Under the pieces are notes generated by a model that saw only the letters and a program-made list of their open reading frames with translations, did no database searches and was not told the origin of the DNA. The position numbers and the translations under genes were made by a program. A DNA stretch of 64,000 nt from Blastococcus sp. CT_GayMR20 (lineage in GTDB: Bacteria > Actinomycetota > Actinomycetes > Mycobacteriales > Geodermatophilaceae), in NCBI RefSeq assembly GCF_004570345.1, contig NZ_SPQM01000001.1, positions 1-64,000 of the forward strand, written 5' to 3'. Shown piece by piece: positions 24,089-32,932 of the stretch (position 1 is its first letter; each line of letters starts with the position of its first letter).

Positions 24089-24739
24089 TCAGGGCAGATC
24101 CGACCTGCGGGCCGCGATGGCGGCCCAGACGAAGTCGGCGTGGCGACGCCATCGCGAGGGCTCGGCGTCCGCCATGTCCGACAGGCGACCGGCGGTCCCG
24201 AGGACGAGCACGGTGAAATCGGCGTACGTGACGTCGGCGGCCACGAGCCCGTCCCGGATCGCGCGGTGCAGCGCCTCGGTGAGCAGAGCCTCGACCGCTC
24301 GCCGGGACTCGTTCACGCGGTGGTCGAGGTTCTCGACCTGGAAGGGATCGAGCGGCGGACGGCTCTGGCGGAGCCGGTCGAACTCGTGCGCGCGGAACAG
24401 GTCGAGGGCAAGTCGGTTCTCGCGGAGTCGCTCGAAGAGTTCGGCGATGAGGTCGCGGAGCGCGGTGCCCGCAGCATCGGACGCCAGCCGCTGTTCCAGG
24501 TCGGCGCGCCAGTCCTCCAGCCAGCGCATCGCCACCTCGGACAGCAGGTCGGCCTTGGTCGGGAAGTGGCGGAAGACCGTGGCGTTGCCGACCCGCGCCC
24601 GCGCGGCGATGTCGCCCACCGTGGCGCCGAGGCCTTGCTCGGCCAGGACCTGGTCCGCGGCCGCGGACACACGGGCCCGGTTGCGCGCGGCATCGGAACG
24701 TGGACCTCGCGTCGGTCGAGCGGCTCCGGCATCGCTCAT
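24089..24739 (-). CDS. TetR-family transcriptional regulator
   Basis: This 216-residue regulator has an N-terminal TetR helix-turn-helix: GATVGDIAARARVGNATVFRHFPTK (about 40-65). The C-terminal ligand domain is rich in charged residues (FRAHEFDRLRQ). It is divergent from the UGSC-family pair, and an inverted repeat in the 88-bp gap overlaps the likely promoter of that pair, so it probably represses both directions. Inducer unknown. Confidence 0.92.
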   Translation of the reverse strand: MSDAGAARPTRGPRSDAARNRARVSAAADQVLAEQGLGATVGDIAARARVGNATVFRHFPTKADLLSEVAMRWLEDWRADLEQRLASDAAGTALRDLIAELFERLRENRLALDLFRAHEFDRLRQSRPPLDPFQVENLDHRVNESRRAVEALLTEALHRAIRDGLVAADVTYADFTVLVLGTAGRLSDMADAEPSRWRRHADFVWAAIAARRSDLP

Positions 24740-24754
24740 GGGAGGACCTTACCA

Positions 24755-24790
24755 AAGCGGATTGACCCAGTCCGCTTAGCGCGTTAGCGT
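24755..24790 (+). promoter_or_regulatory. TetR operator overlapping a -35/-10 promoter
   Basis: AAGCGGA (24755-24761) and TCCGCTT (24771-24777) form perfect 7-bp arms. A TTGACC -35 (24762-24767) falls between them, and TAGCGT (24785-24790) sits 17 bases further as a -10. A repressor on the repeat would cover the -35 box of the rightward UGSC operon. Confidence 0.65.
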
Positions 24791-24827
24791 GCTCCCTGTC
24801 ACACCCGGGACAGCGCGGAGGACACCC

Positions 24828-25940
24828 ATGACGGACATAGTCGAGTTCGACGCCGATCGGGTGGCCGAGGAGTTCTTCGAGCGGGGCTGGACCGATGGCC
24901 TGCCGGTCGTCCCGCCGACGCCCGAGGCCGTCGACGCGATGATCGCGACGGTCGACCTCGATCGGGACGACGTCATCGGCGGCATCCCACGCCGCAACCG
25001 ATGGCTCACCGTCGAGCAGGGAGCGGTCAACGCGGTCATGGCCGGCTGCCGCCCCGAGTTCTTCCCGATCGTGGTGGCCGCCCTCGGCGCGGCGCTCGAT
25101 CCCGCGTTCAACGCCCATGCCGCCTTCACCAGCACCGGTGGCGCGGCGACCTGTGTGGTCGTCAGCGGCCCACTTGCCGCTGCGGTGGGCATGAACGCAT
25201 CGCACAACGCCCTGGGCTCCGGCAACCGGGCGAACGCGACGATCGGCCGCGCCGTGCGACTCGTCGCGCGCAACGTCTTCGGTGCCGCCACCGGCGACAT
25301 GGACGCCAGTTCCATGGGCAACCCCGGCAAGTACACGCTGTGCTTCGCCGAGGAGGACCCGCCGAGCCCCTGGCTCCCGCTGCGCGTCCGGCTCGGCTTC
25401 GCGCCGGAGGACACCACGGTCACCGTCATGGCCACCGAGGGCCCTCGGCAGATCGCCAACATCCTGTCCGAGGACCCCGAGGACGTCCTGCGGACGTTCG
25501 TCTCGGCGATCAAGGTCCCGGCGACCTTCTCCGTCGGGAAGGGCGGTCAGGCCGTCGTCGTCATGGGTCCCGAGCACGCCCTGGCCGTGCGCCAGGCGGG
25601 CTGGACGCAGGACGAGGCGTGCGAGTTCCTCACCCGCGAGAGCCGGATCCGTCCCGAGGAGCTGGTGGAGAACGGGGTGCACCTGGAGGTCGCCAGCGCC
25701 CACGACATGACCCCCGGCAGCGACGGCCGTCTGCCGAGCCTGGCGTCCGCCGACGACGTCTTCCTGGTCACCGCCGGTGGACCCGGGGCCGGGTGGTCGG
25801 CCTATCTGCCCGCCTTCGCCCCCGTCAAGCACACGCGGGCCATCACCCGGCGGGTGCGCCTGGCCGGGGAGTCGATGCCCGACTGCGGCCCCGACTCCTG
25901 CGAGATCGATCTCGCTGCCCTCTCCGCTGCCCGCCGGTAG
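24828..25940 (+). CDS. Uncharacterised partner of a UGSC-family protein
   Basis: The 370-residue protein starts after a GGAGGACACCC ribosome site. It has a Gly/Ala-rich core (AAVGMNASHNALGSGNRANA, GDMDASSMGNPGKYTLCF) and a C-terminal MPDCGPDSCEIDL with two close Cys. I do not recognise a characterised family. The gene is joined to a UGSC-family gene 26 bp downstream, suggesting a two-subunit enzyme. It has no signal peptide or membrane segment. The Cys residues could take part in redox or metal chemistry, which is inference. Confidence 0.6.
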   Translation: MTDIVEFDADRVAEEFFERGWTDGLPVVPPTPEAVDAMIATVDLDRDDVIGGIPRRNRWLTVEQGAVNAVMAGCRPEFFPIVVAALGAALDPAFNAHAAFTSTGGAATCVVVSGPLAAAVGMNASHNALGSGNRANATIGRAVRLVARNVFGAATGDMDASSMGNPGKYTLCFAEEDPPSPWLPLRVRLGFAPEDTTVTVMATEGPRQIANILSEDPEDVLRTFVSAIKVPATFSVGKGGQAVVVMGPEHALAVRQAGWTQDEACEFLTRESRIRPEELVENGVHLEVASAHDMTPGSDGRLPSLASADDVFLVTAGGPGAGWSAYLPAFAPVKHTRAITRRVRLAGESMPDCGPDSCEIDLAALSAARR

Positions 25941-25966
25941 ACCCACCGAGACCCCCGAGGAATGCC

Positions 25967-26533
25967 ATGACGACGACCCTTTCCCGCACGATCCGGGTGC
26001 ACCGGCCCGTGGTGCTCAGCGCGCCGGCGGCGCCGGTGGAGCTGGCGCCCCGCACCGGAGTGGTGGAGGGAGCCCGACTCCTCCTGGTCGACAACGGCAA
26101 GCCGAGGGCCGGCGACCTCCTCGGCATGCTCGCCGAGGAGCTGGGGCGCCTGCTGCCTCTCGGATCCGTCGAGATGGTCAGCAAGCCGTCGGCGGCCTCG
26201 CCGCTGGCCGACGAGGAGGCTTCGGAGATCGCGAAGCGGGTGGACCTCGTCGTCACCGGACTCGGCGACTGCGGTGCGTGCAGCGCCTGTTCGCTGCACG
26301 ATGCGCTGCTGTTCGAGCGAGCCGGGGTGCCGGCCACCGTGCTCATCACCGACGTGTTCGTGTCCCACGTCGCCCGGTTCGCCGTCAATCTAGGTGCTCC
26401 GGGCTACCACAGCCTCGTCGTTCCGCACCCTGCTGCGACCAAGAGCGACGACCAGCTGGGACGCCTGGCTCTCTCGGTGGCCCCCGCCGCCCGCGACCAG
26501 CTGTCGTCGCGGGTGATGCAGTCCGTCCGATGA
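25967..26533 (+). CDS. UGSC-family protein, cysteine form
   Basis: The 188-residue protein contains LVVTGLGDCGACSACS (C102, C105, C108). This is the position where the family has a U-G-S-C selenocysteine motif; here the first residue is Cys, encoded by TGC, with C-G-A-C in place of U-G-S-C. An opening strand ARLLLVDNGKPRAGDLL and a later TVLITDVFV fit a Rossmann-like fold. Function of the family is unknown to me; thiol redox chemistry is likely from the motif. It is coupled to the gene upstream and controlled by the divergent TetR. Confidence 0.7.
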   Translation: MTTTLSRTIRVHRPVVLSAPAAPVELAPRTGVVEGARLLLVDNGKPRAGDLLGMLAEELGRLLPLGSVEMVSKPSAASPLADEEASEIAKRVDLVVTGLGDCGACSACSLHDALLFERAGVPATVLITDVFVSHVARFAVNLGAPGYHSLVVPHPAATKSDDQLGRLALSVAPAARDQLSSRVMQSVR

Positions 26534-26577
26534 CCGATCGAGACGTGCTCGAGGACGACGGCTGAGGACCGGGCGGA

Positions 26578-27855
26578 TCAGCCGGCCGGCTCGACGGCCA
26601 CCTGGCCGGCCGGCAGCCGTTCGTCGTCGATGGTCCGTCCCGGTCGCAGCACCGGGATGCTGACGAGCGTCAGCACCGTCAGAACCAGAACCGTGGCGTA
26701 GCCGGCCACGAAGTCGCCGGTGAGGTCGTGCAGCAGGCCGAGCAGGGCCGGGCCGGAGGCGCCGGCGAGGAACGCCACCAGCATCACCATCCCGCTCAGC
26801 CGTGCCGCGTCCGCCTGCGTGTCGGTCGTGTCGACGAGCAGCACCAGCGCGAGCGTGGAGGCGCCGCCGACGCCGAGGCCGAACAGGCACACGGCCGGGA
26901 TCGCCAGCGTCAGCGGCGCCACCAGGAGGAAGACGATCCCCAGCCCGCTGGACGCCACGCACGCCGCGAGCATCAGCCGCCGGTCCCGCGTGAAGTCGGT
27001 GACCGCGGGCAGGGTGAGCATGGCGACGAGCTGCACCACCTGGAACACCACGAAGTACAGGGCGGCCCGCTGGTCGGGCACGCCGTGCTCGACGTAGAAC
27101 GGCGTGATCCAGGCGAGTCCGCTGAAACCGATGATCATGTTCGCGGTCATGAACCAGGTGACCCACCAGGCCGTCGGCGAGCGCCAGGGCAGCCGGTTGT
27201 TCACGACCGCGGTGGTGGCACGCCGGGTGCCGGGCCGACCGCGCAGGCGGGGGAGCAGGACCAGCCACAGCGCGACCGTCAGTGCGGTGATCCCGCCCCA
27301 CAGGCCCAGGGCCGGACGCCAGCCGGACAGCCACTGCTCCGACGGCAGCGCGACCCAGGCGGCGACGGCGACACCCAGCGCCAGCCCGGTCGAGTACAGC
27401 CCCATCGTGAAGCCGCGGATCCTCGGCACGTGCTGCCCGATCAGGCTCGGCACCAGCGCGGAGGACGCGCCCATCCCGATGCCCGTGATCGCCGACGACA
27501 GCAGGAAGACCGCCTCGCTGGTGGCGGCCAGCCGCAGGGTGCAGCCCGCGGCGAGCACCAGCAGGGTCGCGGCCGTCGCGCGTTCGGCCCCGAAGCGCAC
27601 CCCGAGCTTCTGGCCGAACGGCGCCGAGAGGCCCATGAAGGCGATGACCACCGACGTCAGGAGCCCCTGCGAGGTCCCCGACAGGTGCAGGTCGTCGGTG
27701 ATGTGCGGGAGCAGCGGTGGCACCGAGCCCAGCGCGGCCCGCAGGTTGAGACCGATCAGCGTCACCATCGCGACGAAGACCCACGCTGGCAGACGGGACG
27801 AACCCGCTTCCGGAGCATCCGGCTCCTGGGTGACCGGGATGGGGATCTCGGTCAC
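26578..27855 (-). CDS. MFS transporter, CynX/NimT type
   Basis: The 425-residue carrier has 12 hydrophobic segments and the family signature LNLRAALGSVPPLLPHI at the first helix. CynX/NimT members move cyanate, nitroimidazole or other small organic compounds, usually with protons. The GTG at 27855 is chosen since the upstream open frame is a shadow of the reductase gene; it starts 17 bp after that gene, so the two are likely co-transcribed. Confidence 0.85.
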   Translation of the reverse strand: MTEIPIPVTQEPDAPEAGSSRLPAWVFVAMVTLIGLNLRAALGSVPPLLPHITDDLHLSGTSQGLLTSVVIAFMGLSAPFGQKLGVRFGAERATAATLLVLAAGCTLRLAATSEAVFLLSSAITGIGMGASSALVPSLIGQHVPRIRGFTMGLYSTGLALGVAVAAWVALPSEQWLSGWRPALGLWGGITALTVALWLVLLPRLRGRPGTRRATTAVVNNRLPWRSPTAWWVTWFMTANMIIGFSGLAWITPFYVEHGVPDQRAALYFVVFQVVQLVAMLTLPAVTDFTRDRRLMLAACVASSGLGIVFLLVAPLTLAIPAVCLFGLGVGGASTLALVLLVDTTDTQADAARLSGMVMLVAFLAGASGPALLGLLHDLTGDFVAGYATVLVLTVLTLVSIPVLRPGRTIDDERLPAGQVAVEPAG

Positions 27856-27871
27856 CGGTCGCTGCGCCGCA

Positions 27872-29104
27872 TCAGGGCGCGGCCTCCTCGAGGAGGTGCG
27901 CGACGGCGGCGCGGGTCTCCTCGACGAGCCGCTGGCGGTAGGGGACCATCTGCTTCCCCATCCCGAACAGCACCAGGCCGACCAGGACGCCGTCCCGGTG
28001 GTAGCCCACGACACCCTCCGACCGGAGGTCGCCCTCCATGACCCGGACGTCGTCCAGGCCGAGCGCCGGCAGCCCGAAGGACTGGATGCGTACGCCGTAC
28101 TGCTCGCTCCAGAACGTCGGCACGGGGAAGAACGGCGGCCCCTCGAGGGTGGCCCCCTCCATGCCGGCGAGCAGGCTCCGGGCGGCGTGACCGGCCATGT
28201 CCGTGGGCATCGTCCAGTGCTCGATCCGGTGCAGGGCCCCCGACATGGGGACGGGGAAGCGCACGACGTCCCCGACCGCCACCAGGTCGGGCACCGGGAC
28301 GCCGGACCGCAGGGGGTGCAGGTCCAGGTCGCACAGGACGCCGTTGCTCAGGTCCAGGCCCTGCCCCTCCAGCCAGCCCGTGTTGGCGACCGACCCGACG
28401 GCCTCGACGACGACATCCGCGGCGATGCGCGTGCCGTCGTCCAGGACCACCGCTGAGGGGCCGGCGTCCGAACCCTCGACCGCGACCACGACCCGCCCCA
28501 GGTGGAAGCGGACGCCGCGCTCCTCGTGCCGGCGGCGGATCTCCTCGCCGACGACCGGGCCGACCTGGCGCTCGAGCGGTACGGCGAAGGGCTCGACGAC
28601 GGTGACCGAGCAGCCGATGCCGACCGCGGTCGCCGCCACCTCGCAGCCGATGAAGCCCGCGCCGATGATGACGACGCGGGCGTCCGGCCGGAGCTGCTGG
28701 TGCAGGGCGTGCGCGTCCTCGACGGTGCGGATCGCGTGCCGCCAGTGCAGGGGTGCGGCGAGGTCGAGCCGCCGGGACGAGACGCCGGAGGCGGCGACCA
28801 GGCCGTCGTAGGCCAGCGTGCTGCCGTCCTGGAGGGACACCGTGTGCCCGTCGAGGTCCACGCCCGCCACGGTGGTGCCGAGGCGCCACTCGACGTCCTC
28901 GGTCGTCGGCCGGCGCCGGAACGCGAGTGCCGTGGGATCGACGCCGCCCTGGAGTGCCGCCTTCGTCAGCGGCGGGCGGTTGTACGGCAGATGGTTCTCG
29001 GTCCCGAGGACCGTGACGGGGTCGGTCCACCCCGCCCCGCGCAACTGCTCGACGGCCCGCAGGCCGGCCAGTCCCGCTCCGACCACCACGATGCTGCGGC
29101 TCAT
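27872..29104 (-). CDS. NAD(P)H-ferredoxin reductase, FAD (rhodocoxin/putidaredoxin reductase type)
   Basis: The 410-residue flavoprotein has the FAD Rossmann motif VVVGAGLAGLRAVEQL, a second nucleotide motif VVIIGAGFIGCEVAATAVG, LPYNRPPLTK, a PDLVAVGDVVRFP FAD-binding segment and a C-terminal reductase domain ending at VAHLLEEAAP. Enzymes of this kind pass electrons from NADH to a ferredoxin that feeds P450s. The 3Fe-4S ferredoxin at 32.9 kb and the P450s at 31.5 and 40.1 kb are natural clients. It is divergent from the F420 reductase gene. Confidence 0.9.
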   Translation of the reverse strand: MSRSIVVVGAGLAGLRAVEQLRGAGWTDPVTVLGTENHLPYNRPPLTKAALQGGVDPTALAFRRRPTTEDVEWRLGTTVAGVDLDGHTVSLQDGSTLAYDGLVAASGVSSRRLDLAAPLHWRHAIRTVEDAHALHQQLRPDARVVIIGAGFIGCEVAATAVGIGCSVTVVEPFAVPLERQVGPVVGEEIRRRHEERGVRFHLGRVVVAVEGSDAGPSAVVLDDGTRIAADVVVEAVGSVANTGWLEGQGLDLSNGVLCDLDLHPLRSGVPVPDLVAVGDVVRFPVPMSGALHRIEHWTMPTDMAGHAARSLLAGMEGATLEGPPFFPVPTFWSEQYGVRIQSFGLPALGLDDVRVMEGDLRSEGVVGYHRDGVLVGLVLFGMGKQMVPYRQRLVEETRAAVAHLLEEAAP

Positions 29105-29120
29105 CCTCTACCCCTCACGC

Positions 29121-29139
29121 TATTCATGAATATGATTAG
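29121..29139. promoter_or_regulatory. Palindrome and AT-rich control island
   Basis: TATTCATGAATA (29121-29132) is a perfect 12-bp palindrome, followed by TATGATTAG. It lies in the 74-bp gap between the ferredoxin reductase and the F420 reductase genes. The nine bases ATATGATTA here recur at 48,094 upstream of another gene pair. Confidence 0.6.
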
Positions 29140-29178
29140 TCTAGAGACGGACCACAAGCAAGTACCCGAGGGAGTTCC

Positions 29179-29856
29179 ATGAGCGCGCAGAGCGAAGCCG
29201 TACCCGCCGGCCTGGACGGGTCGGTCATCGGGATCGTCGGCGGCACGGGGCCCCAGGGCCGCGGACTGGCCAAGCGGTTCGCCGAGAGCGGCCTGGAGGT
29301 CGTCATCGGCTCCCGGTCCGCCGATCGTGCGGTCGCGGTGGCGGCCGAGCTGGGTGCCGGCGTCCGCGGGGCCGACAACGCCGAGTGCGTCCGCACGTCG
29401 GACGTCGTGGTCGTCTCCGTGCCCTGGGAGGGTCACCGGGAGCTCGTGGAGTCCCTCGCCAAGGACCTGGCGGGCAAGGTGGTCGTGGACTGCGTCAACC
29501 CGCTGGGATTCGACGAGCGGGGGTCCCACGCCCTGCCGGTCGAGGAGGGCAGCGCCGCGCAGCAGGCGCAGAGCCTCCTGCCGGACGCGACCGTCGTCGC
29601 CGCGTTCCACCACCTCTCGGCGGTGACGCTGCTGGACGACGACGTCGCGTCGGTGGGCGCAGACGTGCTGGTCCTCGGCGACGACCGGACCGCCACCGAC
29701 CTGGTCCAGGAGCTCGCGGCCCGCATCGCCGGCTGCCGCGGGATCTACGCCGGACGGCTGCGCAACGCCCACCAGGTCGAGGCATTCACCGCGAACCTCA
29801 TCGCGATCAACCGCCGCTACAAGGCCCACGCGGCCGTCAAGATCACCGACGTCTAG
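29179..29856 (+). CDS. npdG: NADPH:coenzyme F420 oxidoreductase
   Basis: The 225-residue enzyme has the NADP motif IGIVGGTGPQGRGLAKRFA, then IGSRSADRA with the phosphate-binding S-R, VVVSVPWEGH, VDCVNPLGF and the C-terminal RNAHQVEAFTANLIAINR helix of F420 reductases. It swaps hydride between NADPH and F420, supplying reduced F420 to dehydrogenases or reductases. The two LLM enzymes in this window are candidate users. The start has GGGAGTTCC upstream. Confidence 0.93.
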   Translation: MSAQSEAVPAGLDGSVIGIVGGTGPQGRGLAKRFAESGLEVVIGSRSADRAVAVAAELGAGVRGADNAECVRTSDVVVVSVPWEGHRELVESLAKDLAGKVVVDCVNPLGFDERGSHALPVEEGSAAQQAQSLLPDATVVAAFHHLSAVTLLDDDVASVGADVLVLGDDRTATDLVQELAARIAGCRGIYAGRLRNAHQVEAFTANLIAINRRYKAHAAVKITDV

Positions 29857-29866
29857 CCCGCACCCA

Positions 29867-29920
29867 GCCGAAACCGCCATTCCGGCACCTGGATCCAGGT
29901 GCCGGAATGGCGGTTTCGGC
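29867..29920. repeat. Perfect 54-nt palindrome between convergent genes
   Basis: The two 27-base halves are exact reverse complements centred on GGATCC at 29,891-29,896; the outer ends read GCCGAAACC and GGTTTCGGC. It fills most of the gap between the npdG stop and the next minus-strand stop, so it can end transcription both ways. The sequence GCCGAAACCGCCATT is shared with the hairpin at 38,930, which marks it as a dispersed repeat family. Confidence 0.9.
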
Positions 29921-29923
29921 ACC

Positions 29924-31537
29924 TCAGGCGGATCGGCGGGCGGCCGCCGCCCGCCCGGCCCGGTAGCCGAAGACCAGTGCCGGGCCGAGCGTGCCGCCCG
30001 CGCCGCCGTAGACCATCCCGGTCGGCCCGGCCATGGCGTTGCCGGCGGCGAACAGGCCGGGGACGACCGCCCCGTCGACGTGCAGGACGGCGCCGTCCAC
30101 GTCGGTGCGCGGGCCGCCCTTCGTGCCCAGCGTCGAGGAGATCAGCTCGACGGCGTAGAAGGGTGCGGTGTCCACCGGTCCCAGCGTGGCCGCGGTGCCC
30201 GGGTAGGCCGAGCGGTCGCCGCACCATCCGTCGTAGGCGCTGTCGCCACGGCCGAAGTCGTCGTCGTGGCCCTTCTCGGCGAAGCCGTTGAACCGGGTGA
30301 CCGTGTCCTCGAGCGCGTCGGCGGGGACGCCGATGCGCTCGGCCAGCGACGGCAGGTCGTCGGCGCGCAGCACCCAGTCCGGCAGGGGCCCGCCCGCGGC
30401 CGTACCGAAGCCGCCGTACCGGTCGACGAAGCCCTGGTCCATGATCAGCCAGCAGGGCTGGTTGAGGTAGCTGAACGAGGCCGCGTCGAACTGGTGGAAG
30501 GCGCCGCCCAGGGCGTTGTAGTTGGCCGCCTCGTTGGTGAAGCGGGCGCCGAAGCGGTTCACCATGAGCGAGCGCGGCAGGGTCCGCTCGCGCAGGACGA
30601 GCAGGACCGGCTGGTGGTCGTCGGCATCGGTCCGGGGCAGCGCGGCGACGGGGACCCACCAGGCCTCGCGCATGTTGCCGAGGCGGGCGCCGATGCGCAT
30701 GGCCATCAGCAGACCGTCGCCGGTGTTGGTCGGGACCCCGGCCGGGTGGCGGATGGGTCCCCGGAGGAAGTCGCGGACCAGGTCCTGGTCGAACTCGAAG
30801 CCCCCGGTGGCCAGGACGACGGAACGGGTGGCGACCTCCAGCGGACCGTCGGGGGTCTCGAACCGGACGCCGGCCACCCCGTCGCCGTCCATCACGAGGT
30901 CGACCGCGCGGTGCTCGGTGCGGGGGACGACGCCGTGGTCGAGGCATCCCCGCAGCAGTGCGCCCACCATCGCGCGGCCCAGGCCCTCCAGGCCCTCGCG
31001 CTCGCGCTGCTCGGCCGTCTCGGCGTCCAGGACGCCGGTGCCACCGCCGATCGGTGTCTCGGTCACCCGCATGCGCCGCGGCGTGCCGATCATCCGGTCG
31101 CCCCACCCCTCGAGCCGCGAGAAGGCGAAGAGCTCCGGCTCGAGCGACCGCCCACCGCGTGGTTTCCCGCCCGGGTGCTCGGGGTGGTAGTCGGGGAAGC
31201 CCGGCACCAGCCGCAGCTGCAGCGGCGTGGAGGTCTCCAGCCAGTCGCACAGCTCGGGGCCGGTGTCGACGAGCGCCTCGGCGAGCTCGGTCAGGATCAT
31301 CCCGTGCGAGAGCGAGGCCAGGTAGGCCAGCGCCTCCTCGCGTGAGTCCTGCACGCCGACCGCCGCGGCGTACTTGTTGTCCGGGATCCAGGCGACGGCG
31401 CTGGCCAGGGCCGTCGTGCCACCGACCCGCTCGCCCTTCTCGAACAGGCCGACCGTCGCACCGGCATCGGCCGCCGCCAGCGCGGCGCACAGCCCCGCCG
31501 CCCCGGTCCCCAGGACGACGACGTCGAAGCGCTCCAT
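29924..31537 (-). CDS. FAD-dependent dehydrogenase, 3-ketosteroid dehydrogenase-like
   Basis: The 537-residue flavoprotein has the FAD motif VVVLGTGAAGLCAALAAADA near its start, EKGERVGGTTALA, a central FAD_binding_2/capping domain with RSVVLATGGFEFD, and the C-terminal GLFAAGNAMAGPTGMVYGGAGGT. This layout is that of KstD and related ring dehydrogenases. A ring or alicyclic-ketone substrate is inferred. The start is two bases after the P450 stop, so the genes form an operon. Its 3' end abuts the 54-nt palindrome. Confidence 0.85.
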   Translation of the reverse strand: MERFDVVVLGTGAAGLCAALAAADAGATVGLFEKGERVGGTTALASAVAWIPDNKYAAAVGVQDSREEALAYLASLSHGMILTELAEALVDTGPELCDWLETSTPLQLRLVPGFPDYHPEHPGGKPRGGRSLEPELFAFSRLEGWGDRMIGTPRRMRVTETPIGGGTGVLDAETAEQREREGLEGLGRAMVGALLRGCLDHGVVPRTEHRAVDLVMDGDGVAGVRFETPDGPLEVATRSVVLATGGFEFDQDLVRDFLRGPIRHPAGVPTNTGDGLLMAMRIGARLGNMREAWWVPVAALPRTDADDHQPVLLVLRERTLPRSLMVNRFGARFTNEAANYNALGGAFHQFDAASFSYLNQPCWLIMDQGFVDRYGGFGTAAGGPLPDWVLRADDLPSLAERIGVPADALEDTVTRFNGFAEKGHDDDFGRGDSAYDGWCGDRSAYPGTAATLGPVDTAPFYAVELISSTLGTKGGPRTDVDGAVLHVDGAVVPGLFAAGNAMAGPTGMVYGGAGGTLGPALVFGYRAGRAAAARRSA

Positions 31538-31539
31538 CG

Positions 31540-32805
31540 TCAGTACGACGGGATGGCTTCGGGGTCCGCCGAACCTTGCAGCACCCGCGGACCGGGGGTG
31601 AACGTGGCGGGGATGCTCATCCAGCCGTTGTTCGTGCCCTGCTGCGGGTATGGCTTCAGGGCCGACTCGTCGACGACGTAGTCGCCCATCCGCGTCAGGA
31701 TCTGGGTGAGCATCTCCTTGGCCATCGCCCGCCCCAGGTGCGAGCCGGCGCAGCGGTGCACGCCCAGGCCGAAGGCGACGTGCCGGTTCGGCCACCGCTC
31801 GATGTCGACCTCGTCGGGGTTCTCGAACTGCTCGGGGTCGCGGTTGGCCGACGACCAGGCCAGCAGCACGCGGTCGCCCCTCTTCATCGGGCAGCCCTGC
31901 AGCTCGGTGTCCTGGGCGACCGTCCGGGCCAGCGCCTGCGTGGGGGAGAAGAACCGCAGGAACTCCTCGATGGCCTTGTCCAGCAGCGAGAGGTCGTCCC
32001 GGAGACGCTGGCGCACCTCGGGGTTCTGGTAGAGCCAGACCACGGTGTTGCTGGTCAGGGACGCCGTCGTGCCGACCCCGCCGGAGAGCAGCAGGTCGAC
32101 CATGCTGAACACCTCGTCGTCGGTCACGGGCCGGCCGTCGACCTCCGACTGGACGAGGTAGCTGATGATGTCGCCCGTCGGGTGCTCCCGGCGCGCGGCG
32201 ATGACCTCGCGGGTCCGCTCCTCCAGGTAGGGGAAGTCCACCTCGACGGCCTGCTTGTACTCCGGGCTGCCGCGCTTCGCGACGAGCGTCGCGTGGAACG
32301 CCGACGCGTAGCGCTTCCACTCGGCCACGTCCAGGCCCAGCCAGTCGACGGTCACGATCGCCGGCACGCCGATGACGTCGGCCATGTCGGCCTGACCGTC
32401 CTCGATGATCTGGTCGATGAACCACGTCACGTAGTGCTTGACGATCGGCTCCATGCGCTCGACGGCCGCCGGCGCGGTGATCAGATTGATGATCTTGCGC
32501 CACTTGCGGAACTCGGGCGGGTCGATCTCGATCGGGATATGGAACGGGTGCTTGGTCTTCGGGATGACCACCGACAGGCCCTCACCGCCGTACTGGTCCA
32601 GGCGCGCCGACGAGAACCGGTCGTCGTCGCGCGCGGCCTCGAAGAGGGGCTTGTAGCCGGCGAGGACGTAGTAGCCGCCCCACGCCTCGGTGTAGGCGAT
32701 GGGGCTCTGCTCGCGCAGCGCCCGGTACGAGGCGACCGGGTCGGCGGAGTGCTCCTGGGAGTTGTGGTCGAAGTGCACGACCGGGCAGCGTCCGTTCTCG
32801 GGCAT
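31540..32805 (-). CDS. Cytochrome P450 (paralogue A)
   Basis: The 421-residue P450 has the K-helix E-E-F-L-R motif (EEFLRFFSP), the PERF-like DIERWPNRH segment and haem ligand Cys in FGLGVHRCAGSH. The I-helix reads LLLSGGVGTTAS: the conserved acid before Thr-Thr is Gly. The N-terminal CPVVHFDHNSQEHSADPVA is shared with the P450s at 40.1 and 59.0 kb. Ferredoxin and reductase genes are close. Starts with ATG after GGTGGAGCA. It heads the operon with the KstD-like gene. Confidence 0.92.
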   Translation of the reverse strand: MPENGRCPVVHFDHNSQEHSADPVASYRALREQSPIAYTEAWGGYYVLAGYKPLFEAARDDDRFSSARLDQYGGEGLSVVIPKTKHPFHIPIEIDPPEFRKWRKIINLITAPAAVERMEPIVKHYVTWFIDQIIEDGQADMADVIGVPAIVTVDWLGLDVAEWKRYASAFHATLVAKRGSPEYKQAVEVDFPYLEERTREVIAARREHPTGDIISYLVQSEVDGRPVTDDEVFSMVDLLLSGGVGTTASLTSNTVVWLYQNPEVRQRLRDDLSLLDKAIEEFLRFFSPTQALARTVAQDTELQGCPMKRGDRVLLAWSSANRDPEQFENPDEVDIERWPNRHVAFGLGVHRCAGSHLGRAMAKEMLTQILTRMGDYVVDESALKPYPQQGTNNGWMSIPATFTPGPRVLQGSADPEAIPSY

Positions 32806-32837
32806 TGCTCCACCTTCCAAGGGTTCCGCGGGACTGT

Positions 32838-32860
32838 GATGATGGTTATATTTGATTCCT
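32838..32860. promoter_or_regulatory. AT-rich control island in a divergent promoter
   Basis: Between the P450 and ferredoxin genes lies GATGGTTATATTTGATTCCT. The 9-mer TTGATTCCT (32,852-32,860) also occurs at 40,080-40,088, just before the paralogous P450. The rest of the 127-bp gap shows only the ferredoxin ribosome site. Confidence 0.4.
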
Positions 32861-32932
32861 CGGGTGTCAATGCCAGACGCCCTTCGAGTCGACGCCGCGA
32901 GCAGCACGCCGGGGTGTGGAACAGGAGACGTC

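Noticed and set aside
25967..26533. Selenocysteine in the UGSC-family protein
   Set aside because: The key codon is TGC (Cys) and the frame has no internal TGA, so no selenocysteine is needed.
26728..28041. Plus-strand ORF opposite the MFS gene
   Set aside because: Low-complexity shadow; the minus strand encodes a clear 12-segment carrier.
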